From: Escherichia ruysiae
Lineage (GTDB): Bacteria > Pseudomonadota > Gammaproteobacteria > Enterobacterales > Enterobacteriaceae
DNA length: 64,000 nucleotides
NCBI RefSeq assembly: GCF_031323975.1
Contig: NZ_JAVIWS010000001.1
Location: 3,224,001 to 3,288,000 of the forward strand
Reading direction: 5' to 3'
Both the position numbers and the translations under genes were made by a program. This document shows positions 36,761 through 47,587 of this stretch, piece by piece; position 1 is the first letter of the stretch; each line of letters opens with the position of its first letter. The notes beneath the pieces are model-generated. The model saw only the letters and a program-made list of their open reading frames with translations, was not told where the DNA came from and did not search any database.

Positions 36761-38122
36761 TTACTCTTTATGCGGATCGCTAATGGGTTGATGTACCATG
36801 AAGATGTACGCCAGCGCGCCTGCTGCGGTGACGCAACCGCAGATGAGCAGCGCCAGACGGAATGAGTGAGTGGTATCGACAATAAAACCGGTAATAATCG
36901 GTGCTAATGAGGCACACATGAAGCTGGCAAAGTTCTGGATACTGCCCACTGACGCAGCCATGCGAGAAGCGACCGCTACGTGAACCAGCCCCCAGCAGGA
37001 GGTTCCAGCAAAGTGAAGGCAGAACAGCGCCATGCCAATCAGCAGAACCGCACTCATGGGGGTTGTCGCTTGTGGTACTACCAGAGTAAAGGCGGCTGAA
37101 ATGAACATCCCGGTAACAATACAGAGCTTACGGTTCTTAATCGGCTTCATCCCGCCTTTGACCAGCCAGTCGGTCACATATCCGTTGAGTAGCATCCCGA
37201 TCCCACCAAACAGGAAAGGTATTGCTGCCATCAAGCCCGTGCTTTTTAAATCCAGGTGATAGACTGTTTGCAGGTAACCTGGCAACCAGGCAATGTACAA
37301 CCACCCCGCATAGTTCATACCACTGAAACCGAGCATCATTCCCCACATTGTGCGGTTACGAAACAGGCTGCGCCATTCGGCAAAAGTGAGTGGGTCGCGG
37401 CGGGTATTGACGCTACCGGCGTTGAGATAGGTTTGTTCAGCGGCGGTCAGCACCACCTGCTCGCGGTTGCGATAGAACATAAACCAGGCGATGGCGAGAA
37501 AAATGCCCAGTAAGCCGATGGTTATAAACATCCCACGCCAGCCGATGGCCAGCATTATCGCCGCCAGAATCGGCGGGCTTATGGCAATACCAATGACGGA
37601 GGCCGCGTTGAAAAAGCCCATCGGGCGTCCACGTTCTTTGATGTTGTACCAGTCGTTAATCACTTTAACACCGCACGGGTTCATGGGAGCCTCACCGATC
37701 CCCATACCTATGCGCATCAGCACGAACTGCGCCAGGCTGTGCACCATGCCAGACATTGCCTGGAACAGCGACCAGACGATCATCCCTAGCCCCAGCATCA
37801 GGCGTGGGCCTTTGCGGTCCAGCAGTATGCCTGCGGGCAATTGCGCAATCCCATAAGAGAGCGAGAACACGGAGAGTAAAGCGCCCATCTCGGTGGCGTT
37901 TAACCCCAGCTCTCCACGAATAGTTACATTTGCTACCGACAGCGAACTGCGATCGAGAAAATTTATTACCGCAGCAATAAATAATAACAACATGGCGGTG
38001 GTTTGAATGTGTTTAATTCGGGGACTACGTTGAATTAATCCATTTGGTGGCACGGGGATATCTACCGACGACGATGAGCGAAAGGACGAATGCGGATCGA
38101 GGGTAATATTTTCTTTTTCCAC
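36761..38122 (-). CDS. lgoT: LgoT, L-galactonate transporter (MFS)
   Basis: Inner-membrane sugar-acid symporter of the major facilitator superfamily (anion:cation symporter group), 453 residues, as in K-12 (YjjL). Twelve helices are apparent. LDRSSLSVANVTI in the first helix region and LLDRKGPRLMLG between helices 2 and 3 are typical of hexuronate and galactonate carriers. With lgoD it lets the cell grow on L-galactonate. It is next to lgoR, with a 217-bp promoter-bearing gap. Confidence 0.94.
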   Translation of the reverse strand: MEKENITLDPHSSFRSSSSVDIPVPPNGLIQRSPRIKHIQTTAMLLLFIAAVINFLDRSSLSVANVTIRGELGLNATEMGALLSVFSLSYGIAQLPAGILLDRKGPRLMLGLGMIVWSLFQAMSGMVHSLAQFVLMRIGMGIGEAPMNPCGVKVINDWYNIKERGRPMGFFNAASVIGIAISPPILAAIMLAIGWRGMFITIGLLGIFLAIAWFMFYRNREQVVLTAAEQTYLNAGSVNTRRDPLTFAEWRSLFRNRTMWGMMLGFSGMNYAGWLYIAWLPGYLQTVYHLDLKSTGLMAAIPFLFGGIGMLLNGYVTDWLVKGGMKPIKNRKLCIVTGMFISAAFTLVVPQATTPMSAVLLIGMALFCLHFAGTSCWGLVHVAVASRMAASVGSIQNFASFMCASLAPIITGFIVDTTHSFRLALLICGCVTAAGALAYIFMVHQPISDPHKE

Positions 38123-38339
38123 GCCGAACTCCTGTATTTATAATATTTTAATTATTGCGTAATTATGTATTGCGCAGGGTTAATATTAATGGCAGATGAA
38201 ATTTTTAGGATTTCACTACCGCTCACAAAAAAACATTTATAGTCGACTGGTTGCGAGCATAGGTAAGCCGGAAATTTCGGGCGTTTATATTTTGATAAAA
38301 CCGTGCACAATCTAATAGTTTGCTGTTTTTAATCTGTAT

Positions 38340-39254
38340 TTAATAAACGTACCGCTTGTTCTTCTTGATGGAACGAATCATCGCTTGTTTAGCTGAATTC
38401 AAATGGTTACGTAGTGCAAGCGTTGCATCCACATAGCTGCGGCAAACCAAAGCACTGAGAATAGTCATATGCTCATCTATGGCAATAATATTGCGCTGCC
38501 TGCGATCGTTTTCGTCCCATTGATAGTGGAAGTGGAAGATGACGGAGATAATATCAATGGATTGATTGAAAAAGATATTGTCAGTGGCTGAAAGCAATAA
38601 GGCATGGAACTCTCTGTCCAGTTGCGAGAAGGTGTGAAAATTACTGCCGATGTTGTCACGCAGCATTCGGTGGCGTTCGAGCATGGTTTTCACCTGAAAC
38701 CAGCGCGGATCATTATCAGGCAGAGTGAGAAAACGCTGGATTGAGCGCGTTTCCAACATTTCGCGCAGTTCAAAAAGCTGCTCGGCGTAGGATTGATCGA
38801 AATGCTTTATCCTCCACTGACCGCGTTTTTCGCTTTGGGTGAGGTTGTAGCACCATAATTTTAAAAGATATTTTCTTGCCGTAATCGAGCTGACACCTGC
38901 TGCTCGCGCCAGTTGCAGCTCAGAAAAAGTTTCACCAGGCAACAACTGACGCTGATTTATCATCGTGAAAAAAAACTGCTCAAATACTTTATCCTGCTCA
39001 CTTATCGAAGCTGCGGGACAGGCAAAACCGTCGTTGTGATCAGGTTTACGCGTGATGACGTGGTCATTTCCGACCTGCGTCAGGACACCGCATTCGCGTA
39101 AGTGGCTGAGAACATGACGCACCGTGGTGCGACTGACGTTGTACATTTCCGCTAGTGAGCTTTGCGATGGGAGTGGGGAAGGGATATGACCACATACCAT
39201 CTCATCAATAAACTGGTTAACTACATTATGGCGTAAATTTTGTGAGCGACTCAT
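38340..39254 (-). CDS. lgoR: LgoR, GntR-family regulator of L-galactonate genes
   Basis: Regulator of lgoD and lgoT, 304 residues, as in K-12 (YjjM). Near the N-terminus (about residues 25-60) is a winged helix-turn-helix (SQSSLAEMYNVSRTTVRHVL). A second similar helix-turn-helix-like stretch (ELQLARAAGVSSITARKYLL) is near residue 110. The C-terminal part looks like an FCD ligand domain (FSQLDREFHALLLSATDN). Two DNA-binding-like segments in one chain are unusual for GntR proteins but are shared with the K-12 form. Divergent from lgoD across a 138-bp gap that should hold the operator. Confidence 0.92.
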   Translation of the reverse strand: MSRSQNLRHNVVNQFIDEMVCGHIPSPLPSQSSLAEMYNVSRTTVRHVLSHLRECGVLTQVGNDHVITRKPDHNDGFACPAASISEQDKVFEQFFFTMINQRQLLPGETFSELQLARAAGVSSITARKYLLKLWCYNLTQSEKRGQWRIKHFDQSYAEQLFELREMLETRSIQRFLTLPDNDPRWFQVKTMLERHRMLRDNIGSNFHTFSQLDREFHALLLSATDNIFFNQSIDIISVIFHFHYQWDENDRRQRNIIAIDEHMTILSALVCRSYVDATLALRNHLNSAKQAMIRSIKKNKRYVY

Positions 39255-39392
39255 ATTTTTCTCCTTGTCGCGCTATTAAAACCCGATTTAAAACATTTTT
39301 ATGCGTGTATTTTCACAAAATAGATTTTCTATTTCACTGGCGTTTTTCATTTTCATTGATATCTAAGATAACAAAAAATGGAGAGCAGAATT

Positions 39393-40415
39393 ATGCCTAA
39401 GATAAATACATTAATTTGCCAGAAACCGAAAGAATTAGTCTGGAAACAATATGAAATGCCTATTCCCGGTGGCGATGAAGTATTGATAAAGATTAAGTCT
39501 GTCGGAATTTGTGGTACTGATATTCATGCCTGGGGTGGGAATCAACCATTTTTTAGTTATCCACGTGTGTTAGGCCATGAAATATGTGGCGAGATTGTTG
39601 AATTAGGTAAAGATATTGCTGATCTCAAAAATGGTCAGCAAGTTGCCGTGATCCCTTATATTGCCTGCCAGAAATGCCCGGCGTGTAAAAGTGGTCGCAC
39701 CAACTGCTGTGAAAGCATTTCGGTCATTGGCGTTCATCAGGATGGCGGTTTTAGTGAGTATTTAAGCGTGCCAGAGGCGAACATTTTGCCCGCAGATGGC
39801 ATTGACCCGCAGGCGGCAGCGTTGATTGAACCCTTCGCCATTAGTGCTCATGCGGTACGTCGCGCGGCAGTTGCGCCTGGTGAGCAAGTGCTGGTGGTCG
39901 GGGCGGGGCCAATCGGTTTGGGAGCTGCGGCAATCGCTAAAGTTGATGGCGCACATGTGGTGGTGGTGGATACCAGTCCGGCGCGGCGTGAGCATGTGAT
40001 AAGGCGTCTGGAGCTGCCCGTGCTTGATCCGTTCGCAGAAGATTTTGATGACCAACTACGTGCGCAATTTGGCGGCTCTCTGGCGCAGAAAGTGATCGAC
40101 GCGACAGGTAATCAACATGCGATGAATAACACTGTTAATCTGATTCGCCACGGTGGCACGGTAGTCTTTGTCGGCCTGTTTAAAGGCGATTTGCAAATCT
40201 CTGATCCAGAATTCCACAAAAAAGAGACCACAATAATGGGTAGCCGTAACGCTACGCCGGAAGATTTTGCGAAAGTCTGGCGGCTGATGGCGGAAGGGAA
40301 AATCACTGCTGACATGATGTTAACCCATCGCTATCCGTTCGCCACGCTGGCAGAAACCTATGAGCGCGATGTGATTAACAATCGTGAGTTGATTAAGGGC
40401 GTGGTTACTTTCTGA
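39393..40415 (+). CDS. lgoD: LgoD, L-galactonate 5-dehydrogenase
   Basis: Zinc-dependent medium-chain alcohol dehydrogenase that oxidises L-galactonate to D-tagaturonate, feeding the hexuronate pathway. The ATG at 39393 has GGAGAG 7 bases upstream and gives 340 residues, as in K-12 (YjjN). The catalytic zinc Cys is in GICGTDIH, GHE follows at about 59-61, and four structural zinc cysteines are in CQKCPACKSGRTNCCE. The NAD site is VVGAGPIGLGAAA. The first ten residues (MPKINTLICQ) differ from K-12. It faces opgB across a REP-like terminator. Confidence 0.95.
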   Translation: MPKINTLICQKPKELVWKQYEMPIPGGDEVLIKIKSVGICGTDIHAWGGNQPFFSYPRVLGHEICGEIVELGKDIADLKNGQQVAVIPYIACQKCPACKSGRTNCCESISVIGVHQDGGFSEYLSVPEANILPADGIDPQAAALIEPFAISAHAVRRAAVAPGEQVLVVGAGPIGLGAAAIAKVDGAHVVVVDTSPARREHVIRRLELPVLDPFAEDFDDQLRAQFGGSLAQKVIDATGNQHAMNNTVNLIRHGGTVVFVGLFKGDLQISDPEFHKKETTIMGSRNATPEDFAKVWRLMAEGKITADMMLTHRYPFATLAETYERDVINNRELIKGVVTF

Positions 40416-40483
40416 GAATGAGTGACTGGTAAAGTGGCTATGCAGTGTTGGACACTATTTTTATTTATCAATAATGTTTTGTT

Positions 40484-40517
40484 GGTCGGATAAGGCGTTT
40501 ACGCGTCTTATCCGACC
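40484..40517. terminator. REP-derived hairpin between lgoD and opgB
   Basis: GGTCGGATAAG and CTTATCCGACC pair around GCGTTTACGCGT. It resembles a REP unit and lies between converging genes, so it may terminate or stabilise both transcripts. There is no T-run on the plus strand. Confidence 0.6.
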
Positions 40518-40534
40518 TGTAAATCAGTCAGTGA

Positions 40535-42826
40535 TTACCCTTCTCGCTCCACCACTTTAATTTCCACCATCCCGATACCGAGTTTACGCGGCGAGTGACC
40601 GAGAATATTCCCTTCGTTGGTTGCGACGGGTTCCGGCGGCACAATCACCAGGGTGTCGGCATCGGTTGGGTTCTCGAAATGCAGCGTAGTGGTGGTTACT
40701 TCGTTGCCCAGCACGATGGTTTGTTCTTCATTGCCAACGCGTACCGGAATGGGGCGGCTGGCGTTATTACCGTAGGCTTTGGCGGTAATCACCAGATCAA
40801 ATTTCTTCGGCAGCGGATGCTTGTACTCGATTTTCACTTCATCGCCAAGCTGTGCGTTGGACCAGCGACCCCACGACTCCGGACGGGAAATCCCGCTAAA
40901 CTGTTTTACCTCTTCCGGCGCACCCGCGACGTTAAAGATGAAACTGTCTGCTTTGTAGCGAATATCGTTATCGACAATCTTCAGTGTATCGACATTGCCT
41001 TTGTAGCGTTCCATGTCGATGACCGTGTCCTTAAATGCCGTTTTACCTTTCCATTCTGGCTTATCGACATGCTGCACTGTTTGTTGCCCGCCAAGTTGCC
41101 CCTGTGAAACACACCAGTCGGTAGAAAGCGCCAGTTCCGGCGCCCACAACTGCCCCATTTTGTAGCAGCGGTCAACCCAGATGAAATTATCACGTGGGGC
41201 GAAATCGGCCAGTTGGAAACGCAGTGGCGCGGAGTATTCACTTTCTGGCAGTGGTTCCACTCGTTTGTCTGAAACCCGCAACAGCAGCGGCAAACGGAAA
41301 TGACTACCTGAGAAGACGATCATATTTTTATTCTGATTGATGGTAAATTCTTTTATCTCGGTGGGGAATTTCCACAGACGAACGATATCCGGTTTCCACG
41401 CCAGTACTTTCTCTTTCATGTTGAGGAACACTTCTGACATTGACTGACCAGAAAGGCTACTGCGTCCGAGGCCGATAAAATTATCACCACCAAGGATATC
41501 CAGTACCGTAGCGCCGTTATCCATCGTGTTGCGCTTCACCGCCAGCGTCTCTTGCTGCGGTTTGTCGCCACGGATGACAAAAAACAGGTTATTGCGATCC
41601 TGCTTATTGAGGTATTTCCATGCCGTGTTGTTCATCGCCAGATGGTCGGAAGAGACGACAATGACGGTATCTTTAAACCACGGAGAGGCTTTGATTTTAT
41701 TGATAAACGCCGCAATGTTCTCCTGGCTGCAACTTACCGCGCTGAATGACTGGTTCGGTTTACCGTCAAAATCATATTTTTTGCGATTACAGGTACGAGA
41801 GATAAAACCATCCGGGTGATGGGTATCGACCGTCAGGGTAAACAGTGAGAACCGTTGACCGGAGCGAGACAGCTCCTCAAATTTTTTCCATGCTTCATCC
41901 AGCACGGTATCGTCGTAGAATCCCCAGTCGTTGCGATAATGTGGGTCTGCGACCACGCTTTTCAGCTCTTCCGAGCCGTACAAATGGTCGAAACCGTGTG
42001 ATTTCAGGAACACATCTTTACCGGCAAAACGCAGATTGGCTCCCTGTACGAAATAGTTCTGATAACCCGAGTTTTTCAGAATATCGCCCAGACAGATGTT
42101 CTGCGGGAAGAAGCTGGAAACGGATGCAGAAGCGTTGCCTTCAAATGGAGCAAAAAGCGGAATGCCACACTGGGAAGCCACCATGCCCGCAATCGTGTAG
42201 TCCGTTCCCGGCAACTGCTGCGTGTGGCTGAAATCCAGACTTTCATTTTTCAGCGCGCCCAATTCAGGCGTGAGATCCGGGAAAGCATCGTTGTCAAAAT
42301 AGGTGCGCTCGAGGCTTTCTCCGTAGATATAAACCAGGTTGAGTTTCGGGTCAGGAATGGTTTTCGACGGTTCTTTATAATAAGCCGCAAAGTCCGGATC
42401 GCCGTCGCGTGACTGTGATTTCACCAGTTCCGTTATCTGACGAAACGCCGGGCTGGCATCGACAGAAGCCAGTGCCAGCAAGAGCGCCAAAAGGCTGTAA
42501 CCAAAATGGTGCGGATGATGACGGCGGCGGCGCAGGATCCAGCCCAGTGCACCGAAAACGACTGCCAGTGCCAGTACAATGCCAATACCTGGCAGGATAT
42601 ATTTGCTGACGCCTGCACCGGTCAGGCTGTTGGTTAAGGTATAGAGAACCGCGTCGTTAATGCCATCGCCAGTAAAGTAGTCACTGGCAAAAAGGGTGAT
42701 ATTTAAAACGACAAATAGCCCCAGCACCGTTAATGTGGCGGCAAACCACCAGGTGTTACGTCCCGCTTTCCATGCGTAGATCAGCACAGAGGCGAGAAAC
42801 AAGGCAAATGAGAGTAGTTCTGACAA
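40535..42826 (-). CDS. opgB: OpgB, phosphoglycerol transferase I
   Basis: Membrane-anchored enzyme that moves sn-1-phosphoglycerol from phosphatidylglycerol to osmoregulated periplasmic glucans (also called MdoB). The start is a TTG at 42826 with GAGGAT upstream; it gives 763 residues beginning (M)[10 protein letters not shown], as in K-12. N-terminal membrane helices (about residues 3-130) are followed by an LTA-synthase/sulfatase-like periplasmic domain, with [10 protein letters not shown] (metal/nucleophile Glu and Thr), DTHHPDG and SSDHLAM. A C-terminal periplasmic part ends the chain. A longer ATG frame from 42904 is rejected. Confidence 0.94.
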   Translation of the reverse strand: MSELLSFALFLASVLIYAWKAGRNTWWFAATLTVLGLFVVLNITLFASDYFTGDGINDAVLYTLTNSLTGAGVSKYILPGIGIVLALAVVFGALGWILRRRRHHPHHFGYSLLALLLALASVDASPAFRQITELVKSQSRDGDPDFAAYYKEPSKTIPDPKLNLVYIYGESLERTYFDNDAFPDLTPELGALKNESLDFSHTQQLPGTDYTIAGMVASQCGIPLFAPFEGNASASVSSFFPQNICLGDILKNSGYQNYFVQGANLRFAGKDVFLKSHGFDHLYGSEELKSVVADPHYRNDWGFYDDTVLDEAWKKFEELSRSGQRFSLFTLTVDTHHPDGFISRTCNRKKYDFDGKPNQSFSAVSCSQENIAAFINKIKASPWFKDTVIVVSSDHLAMNNTAWKYLNKQDRNNLFFVIRGDKPQQETLAVKRNTMDNGATVLDILGGDNFIGLGRSSLSGQSMSEVFLNMKEKVLAWKPDIVRLWKFPTEIKEFTINQNKNMIVFSGSHFRLPLLLRVSDKRVEPLPESEYSAPLRFQLADFAPRDNFIWVDRCYKMGQLWAPELALSTDWCVSQGQLGGQQTVQHVDKPEWKGKTAFKDTVIDMERYKGNVDTLKIVDNDIRYKADSFIFNVAGAPEEVKQFSGISRPESWGRWSNAQLGDEVKIEYKHPLPKKFDLVITAKAYGNNASRPIPVRVGNEEQTIVLGNEVTTTTLHFENPTDADTLVIVPPEPVATNEGNILGHSPRKLGIGMVEIKVVEREG

Positions 42827-43080
42827 CGGGCGATCCTCACTAAACCAGGCTGTGTAGCCGATGCTTAAGATTTTTTGAGAAACACAATGTAATGGCGCTG
42901 CCATATTGCTGCAATTCTAGTGTCAAAAAAATGCGATGTTGTTAGGAATTAGTTTATAAACAGACTTTTTTGATCGGGGTTGTTTCCCGCATAGCAGGGG
43001 ATGAAAGCGTCAGAAGCGGGAAAAAGAGAAGGGGATTGCCGCGCCAGCCGATTAACAGCTAAAACGCGGCGTTATGCGGA

Positions 43081-43575
43081 TCAAGAGATAAAGTTCAGAC
43101 CTTGCTTTAATACCAGATCGCAGGCTTTGGTTTTCACTTTCTCCGCCAGCGGAGTCGTACCGATGTTATCCAGATTAAGCTGCTGGCCATCTTTGGTTTT
43201 CAGCAAACCCTGAATACCGTCCAGATAGTTGGTGTCTTCTTTCTGCTCTTCGCTGTTCAGACCTAACTTTTCCAGCACCTGGTTTTTGATGTTTTCCGCA
43301 TCGGTCACCGAAGCCAGCTTTTGCTTCGCGCAGTATTGCAGAATGCCTGCGGCATTGTTCATGTTATCTGCGCTTAATGCCTGGTTGCCGCTACTAAGCA
43401 GGTTAGTTAATGAAGCGAGCGACCAGCCGCCTTCCTGTGTAGTGCTGTTTTGATTGCTTAACTCGCTGGCGGCACTGGAGAGCGCATCTTTCCAGGAAGC
43501 GGCATTTACCCCGGTGGAAATTAATGCGCTGGCGGTAATTGCACAGCACAGAAGGTGTTTAACAGTTTTCATCAT
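43081..43575 (-). CDS. yjjA: YjjA, DUF2501 periplasmic protein
   Basis: 164 residues from the second of three tandem Met codons, the K-12 length. A signal peptide of about 24 residues (KHLLCCAITASALISTGVNAA) precedes SWKDALSSAASEL. Two cysteines in the mature part (LQYCAKQ and TKACDLV) could form a disulfide. Function is unknown. It lies between opgB and dnaC on the same strand, with about 250 bp to opgB. Confidence 0.9.
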   Translation of the reverse strand: MMKTVKHLLCCAITASALISTGVNAASWKDALSSAASELSNQNSTTQEGGWSLASLTNLLSSGNQALSADNMNNAAGILQYCAKQKLASVTDAENIKNQVLEKLGLNSEEQKEDTNYLDGIQGLLKTKDGQQLNLDNIGTTPLAEKVKTKACDLVLKQGLNFIS

Positions 43576-43623
43576 CATTACTCAAGGTGGAATTGTGTCG
43601 CAGTATAACGCCGGGAATGGGGA

Positions 43624-44361
43624 TTAATACTCTTTACCCGTTACCCGACTACGATAACTGTCCCAGTTGAAGATCACCCACAGACTGTTACCCAGGCGCA
43701 TACGATCCATAACACGCTCGCCCAGCAACTTCGTCATTTCTTCCATATTGCTGTTCGTCAGCATTCCGGTTGGGCGCTTGGAAGAAGAACGACGATCGAC
43801 GATCTGATTGATGATCACTTTTTCGTATTTAGATTCGGTCTGCACGCCGATCTCGTCGATCACCAGTAGATCAACGTTGCTCAGATCGTTGAGCAGTTGT
43901 TCTTCACTGACGCCGCTATTTCTGAAGGTATCTTTCATCGCCGACATAATATCGGCAACAGTAATAATCAATACCGATTTGCCGCGCAGCAGTAGTTCGT
44001 TGCAGATTGCCGCCGCCAGATGGTTTTTACCGGTGCCCGGCTTGCCAGAAAAGATAAAGCTGGCGATGTTGCCGTCGAACTCTTCGACATATTGACGCGC
44101 TTTGCTCAACGCATTCATCTGCCCTTCGCATTCAACACGATAGTTCTCAAAGGAACAGTTCTGATGCAGCGGACGAATGCCGGAGCGGTTAAAGGTGCGC
44201 TGCATTTTCATCGCCCGATTCTCGCGCTCCAGAGCGGCGGAGCGGAGCGCCCCTTGTTCTTTCTGCCACGCCAGAAGTTCTTCACCCGTTTTGAAGGCGG
44301 GTTTGATATGGGCAGGCATCATTTTTTGCAGGCGTTGCATCAGGTCGCCAACGTTTTTCAT
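43624..44361 (-). CDS. dnaC: DnaC, replicative helicase loader
   Basis: AAA+ ATPase that loads DnaB helicase at oriC and at restarted forks. The product is 245 residues. The N-terminal DnaB-binding part is followed by the ATPase core: Walker A GKPGTGKNHLA (about residues 104-114), Walker B LLVIDEIG, and arginine-finger region DRMRLG. It follows dnaT after 2 bases, so the two are translated from one message. Confidence 0.97.
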   Translation of the reverse strand: MKNVGDLMQRLQKMMPAHIKPAFKTGEELLAWQKEQGALRSAALERENRAMKMQRTFNRSGIRPLHQNCSFENYRVECEGQMNALSKARQYVEEFDGNIASFIFSGKPGTGKNHLAAAICNELLLRGKSVLIITVADIMSAMKDTFRNSGVSEEQLLNDLSNVDLLVIDEIGVQTESKYEKVIINQIVDRRSSSKRPTGMLTNSNMEEMTKLLGERVMDRMRLGNSLWVIFNWDSYRSRVTGKEY

Positions 44362-44363
44362 CG

Positions 44364-44903
44364 TTACCCTCTGAATCCTGGTGGAATTTGGCTGTCAGGT
44401 TCGCTGACCGTGTTCACATCTCGTTTGGCTAGTCCGCCGTTGCTGGCGCGGCCAATTTGCAGACTGCGCGCCAGTTTTTGCTGCCACTGCACATGGTGAA
44501 AAACTTTACCTTCCGCCTGCCAGTAGGCAATGAATGAGGCCAGTTCTTCGGCGGTAGCGGGTTCTCTTAGTGCCACGCCCCATAACGCGGCCTGGCGGGT
44601 AAAGTCGGCATCGGGTCGCCAGTCTGGGTACATGGCAAATTTCCCCATCGGTACGGCAACGGGGGCAGTTTGCGGTTCCTGATAGAGTTGATCGTCCAGA
44701 GCGATATCGCTTCCCGGACGTGCCAGCTTTTCTTCCAGCGCCAGCAGTTCAGCAAGACGCGCGGGCGTGACGGCATAAAACGCCGGAGCGTTGTTAGCAA
44801 ATACGGCAACCATTCCGCCTTCAGCTTTTGCCAGAACGGTCTGGTGATCGTGTACCAGGGCGTCAATACCAACGACGTCCGGGGTCAAAACTCTGGAAGA
44901 CAT
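44364..44903 (-). CDS. dnaT: DnaT, primosomal protein i
   Basis: Primosome protein that helps PriA/PriB-dependent restart load DnaB-DnaC. The start [12 protein letters not shown] at 44903 gives 179 residues, as in K-12; a frame 4 codons longer exists. The DNA-binding C-terminal part has PDWRPDADF and [18 protein letters not shown]. First gene of dnaTC, with its promoter in the 106-bp gap to yjjB. Confidence 0.96.
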   Translation of the reverse strand: MSSRVLTPDVVGIDALVHDHQTVLAKAEGGMVAVFANNAPAFYAVTPARLAELLALEEKLARPGSDIALDDQLYQEPQTAPVAVPMGKFAMYPDWRPDADFTRQAALWGVALREPATAEELASFIAYWQAEGKVFHHVQWQQKLARSLQIGRASNGGLAKRDVNTVSEPDSQIPPGFRG

Positions 44904-45009
44904 ACTGTTTCTCAATATGGAACGATGAACGAGAAGGGAGATTACTTTTATAGTAACACACGGATGAAAGGAGGCTGTCTCTCATCCGTGTGCTTTAAGC
45001 GAGGCAATT

Positions 45010-45483
45010 TTATACGCGAGGGCGCTTGCGGTACAACCATAATCCAGGAATGGAAAGGCCGATGGATAATGCTCCAACAATTGATGACGCCGTAAGAAAG
45101 TTGGTTAACAGGGTAATCATCAACGGCTCGCTGTAACCTAACTGACTGATTTTTACAGCTGAAATCATTGCTGTATAAGCAGAGATGCCAGGGAACATAG
45201 GGATAACGGCCGCCACGGTAAAGACTTTTGGATGCGCCAGATACCAGCGCGACCATTGAATTCCAATGGTGCCGACCAGCATAGAGGCCATAAAGGTTGA
45301 CCACTCAATATTCAGCCCGGTAGTCATTAAGATCATTCGTGAACCATGACCAATCGCGCCAAGCAGCGCACACCAGCGTAACGCTCGAACCGGAACGTTG
45401 AATACCATCGCAAATCCGACCGCAGGAATTGCCGCGAGGATCATATCCTGCACCAACGCTATGAGAAATTCGATCACACCCAT
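45010..45483 (-). CDS. yjjB: YjjB, ThrE-family exporter subunit
   Basis: 157 residues from the ATG at 45483, the K-12 length. Membrane protein of the YjjP/YjjB (ThrE-like, split) family; four or five helices are visible, including [15 protein letters not shown]. In K-12 the YjjP-YjjB pair exports succinate. It overlaps the end of yjjP by 10 bases, so the two are coupled. Confidence 0.93.
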   Translation of the reverse strand: MGVIEFLIALVQDMILAAIPAVGFAMVFNVPVRALRWCALLGAIGHGSRMILMTTGLNIEWSTFMASMLVGTIGIQWSRWYLAHPKVFTVAAVIPMFPGISAYTAMISAVKISQLGYSEPLMITLLTNFLTASSIVGALSIGLSIPGLWLYRKRPRV

Positions 45484-46244
45484 CCGCGTAGCCCCCAAAT
45501 CGTGAGTGCCATCACCACGCCAACGCAGGTAGCCAACGTCAACAGGCTGGCAATTGCCCAGCGTGCCAGCCCGGTATTGATATGGCCTTTAAACATATCG
45601 GCGACGGCATTAATCAACGGAAAGCCCGGCACCAGCAACAGAACGCTGGCCGCCATCGCGATGGTAGGCGTATGACTGAATGTCGGAAGTTGTAAAAGGA
45701 GGCCGGAAATCGTGGTGGCGGCAAATGCAGTGAGGCAAAAGTTTATCTGTGGGTGAAGATGGCGTTGTGCCAGCAGCTGGCGGATGTACATAGCGATCAT
45801 GCTGGCGAAGAACGTAATTAGCGCGCCGTCCCAGCCACCGTTATTCAGTTTGCAGAAACAGGCGCAAGAAAGTCCTACCATCAAGGCTACCAGCCAACGC
45901 GGATAGCGCAGAGGATGTATTTGGCTAAAACGCTTCTCCACACCTTTGTAATCCAGCAATTTGTGTTCCGCCAGAATCACAATGTGTTGTACTTCAGTAA
46001 CCACATGCATATTAATGCCGCGATCCTGATTTTTACGTGTCGAGGTTAAACATTGACCATCTTTAATGGTGGTTAGCACAATTGCGTTGGAAGAGATGGA
46101 GCTTTCAACGCAGTCCATCCCCAGCGCGCGCCCAAGTCTTGAAGAAAGCTCATCCACCAGTGCGCTTTCCGCCCCGTGCTGCAAAAGAAATAATCCGCAC
46201 TGGATACATAACCGTGTTACGGCTCGCTGTTGCTCAGTTTGCAT
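45474..46244 (-). CDS. yjjP: YjjP, ThrE-family exporter subunit
   Basis: 256 residues from [13 protein letters not shown] at 46244, the K-12 length. N-terminal soluble domain (DUF1212, about residues 1-110; [16 protein letters not shown], with [11 protein letters not shown] at its end) and then five or so membrane helices, ending GWV. It works with YjjB as a two-part inner-membrane exporter. A frame 21 codons longer starts at 46307. Confidence 0.93.
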   Translation of the reverse strand: MQTEQQRAVTRLCIQCGLFLLQHGAESALVDELSSRLGRALGMDCVESSISSNAIVLTTIKDGQCLTSTRKNQDRGINMHVVTEVQHIVILAEHKLLDYKGVEKRFSQIHPLRYPRWLVALMVGLSCACFCKLNNGGWDGALITFFASMIAMYIRQLLAQRHLHPQINFCLTAFAATTISGLLLQLPTFSHTPTIAMAASVLLLVPGFPLINAVADMFKGHINTGLARWAIASLLTLATCVGVVMALTIWGLRGWV

Positions 46245-46742
46245 AACTCGCCCTTTGTCATAGACGTGCTGCGTATTGTTCAAATAATGAGACCCCATTT
46301 GTATCATGAAGCGCGGTTGTTTTGGGGTTGGTTAAGATCAAAATTGCGCTGATTAATTCTGGTTATGGCGACAGGAAGCGATCTGCGTCAGAGGTCAAAT
46401 AAATATCCTCATGAATATTATCACTGAAATGAATTTATAGTTTTGTTTTTACTCGTTTGGCTAATAGCAGGGAAAATCAATTTTTCGAATCTGGATAAGA
46501 AATATCTTTCAGTTTTTATTGATTTTTTTGTTGCTCTTTCGGTCTAAAGGTCTTGATTTTCGCCTTTGACCATTATTTTGAATGATATCGTAAACTGATT
46601 GGATTTGTGGTTTTTGATTAAGTATTTCTAACAACATAATTTAGATATTTTAAATGTGTCAGAGGTATTTTACCAGGTTATTATTTGATGCTAGCCTCCT
46701 GAAACATACAAAGGATTTTTGGTGTGTCAGGGGTAAACTGAT

Positions 46743-46799
46743 ATGGAAGTGAATGCTAAGGATAATTTATTCGCTAGAACTATTAATTTGTTGGATTAA
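46743..46799 (+). other. Possible 18-codon upstream ORF before yjjQ
   Basis: ATG at 46743 with AGGGG 9-13 bases upstream opens MEVNAKDNLFARTINLLD and then stops at TAA. It lies in the 617-bp AT-rich gap between yjjP and yjjQ, the region bound by H-NS and opened by LeuO in K-12. Nothing else was recognised in that gap. The ORF may be a leader peptide or chance. Confidence 0.25.
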
Positions 46800-46861
46800 T
46801 TTAGGGGGTGAATATCCTGAATTAACCATCATGATTTATAGAGAGTGGATATGGAGGATAT

Positions 46862-47587
46862 ATGTTGCCAGGATGCTGCAAAAATGGAATTGTTATCAGT
46901 AAAATACCCGTTATGCAGGCAGGATTAAAAGAGGTCATGAGGACCCATCTACCTGAATATGAAATAACGAGTAGCGCCTCTGCGGAGGAGTTAACCTTAT
47001 TACAATTACGTCGTGCTGGGTTAGTGGTTGCCGATTTATCCGGCGAAACGGAAGACCCGCGTTCCGTTTGTGAACATTACTATTCATTGATCTCACAATA
47101 CCGGGAAATACATTGGGTTTTCATGGTTTCGCGTGCCTGGTACTCCCCGGCAGTAGAACTGCTTATGTGTCCAACAGCGACGTTACTGTCGGATATTGAA
47201 CCCATTGAGAATCTGGTTAAAACCGTTCGTTCCGGTAATGCGTATGCGGATCGTATCAGCGCGATGCTGACCTCTCCGACAATGGCTGAAACTCAGGATT
47301 TTAGATATCGCACCGTCGTTCTGACGCTTTCAGAGCGTAAGGTACTGCGGCTGTTAGGCAAAGGATGGGGCATCAACCAGATAGCTTCATTGCTCAAGAA
47401 AAGTAATAAAACTATCAGCGCACAAAAAAACAGTGCGATGCGTCGGCTGGCAATTCACAGCAATGCTGAGATGTATGCATGGATAAATAGCGCACAGGGT
47501 GCAAGAGAACTTAACTTGCCTTCTGTTTATGGAGATGCCGCAGAATGGAACACAGCCGAATTAAGAAGAGAAATGTCGCACTCGTAG
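46862..47587 (+). CDS. yjjQ: YjjQ, LuxR-type transcriptional regulator
   Basis: 241 residues, as in K-12. C-terminal LuxR/FixJ helix-turn-helix (about residues 160-215; [25 protein letters not shown]). The N-terminal part is receiver-like but lacks the usual phosphorylation Asp pattern. In K-12 it is silenced by H-NS and activated by LeuO, and represses flagellar and other genes. A GGAGG site precedes the ATG. It overlaps bglJ by 43 bases, forming the yjjQ-bglJ operon. Confidence 0.94.
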   Translation: MLPGCCKNGIVISKIPVMQAGLKEVMRTHLPEYEITSSASAEELTLLQLRRAGLVVADLSGETEDPRSVCEHYYSLISQYREIHWVFMVSRAWYSPAVELLMCPTATLLSDIEPIENLVKTVRSGNAYADRISAMLTSPTMAETQDFRYRTVVLTLSERKVLRLLGKGWGINQIASLLKKSNKTISAQKNSAMRRLAIHSNAEMYAWINSAQGARELNLPSVYGDAAEWNTAELRREMSHS

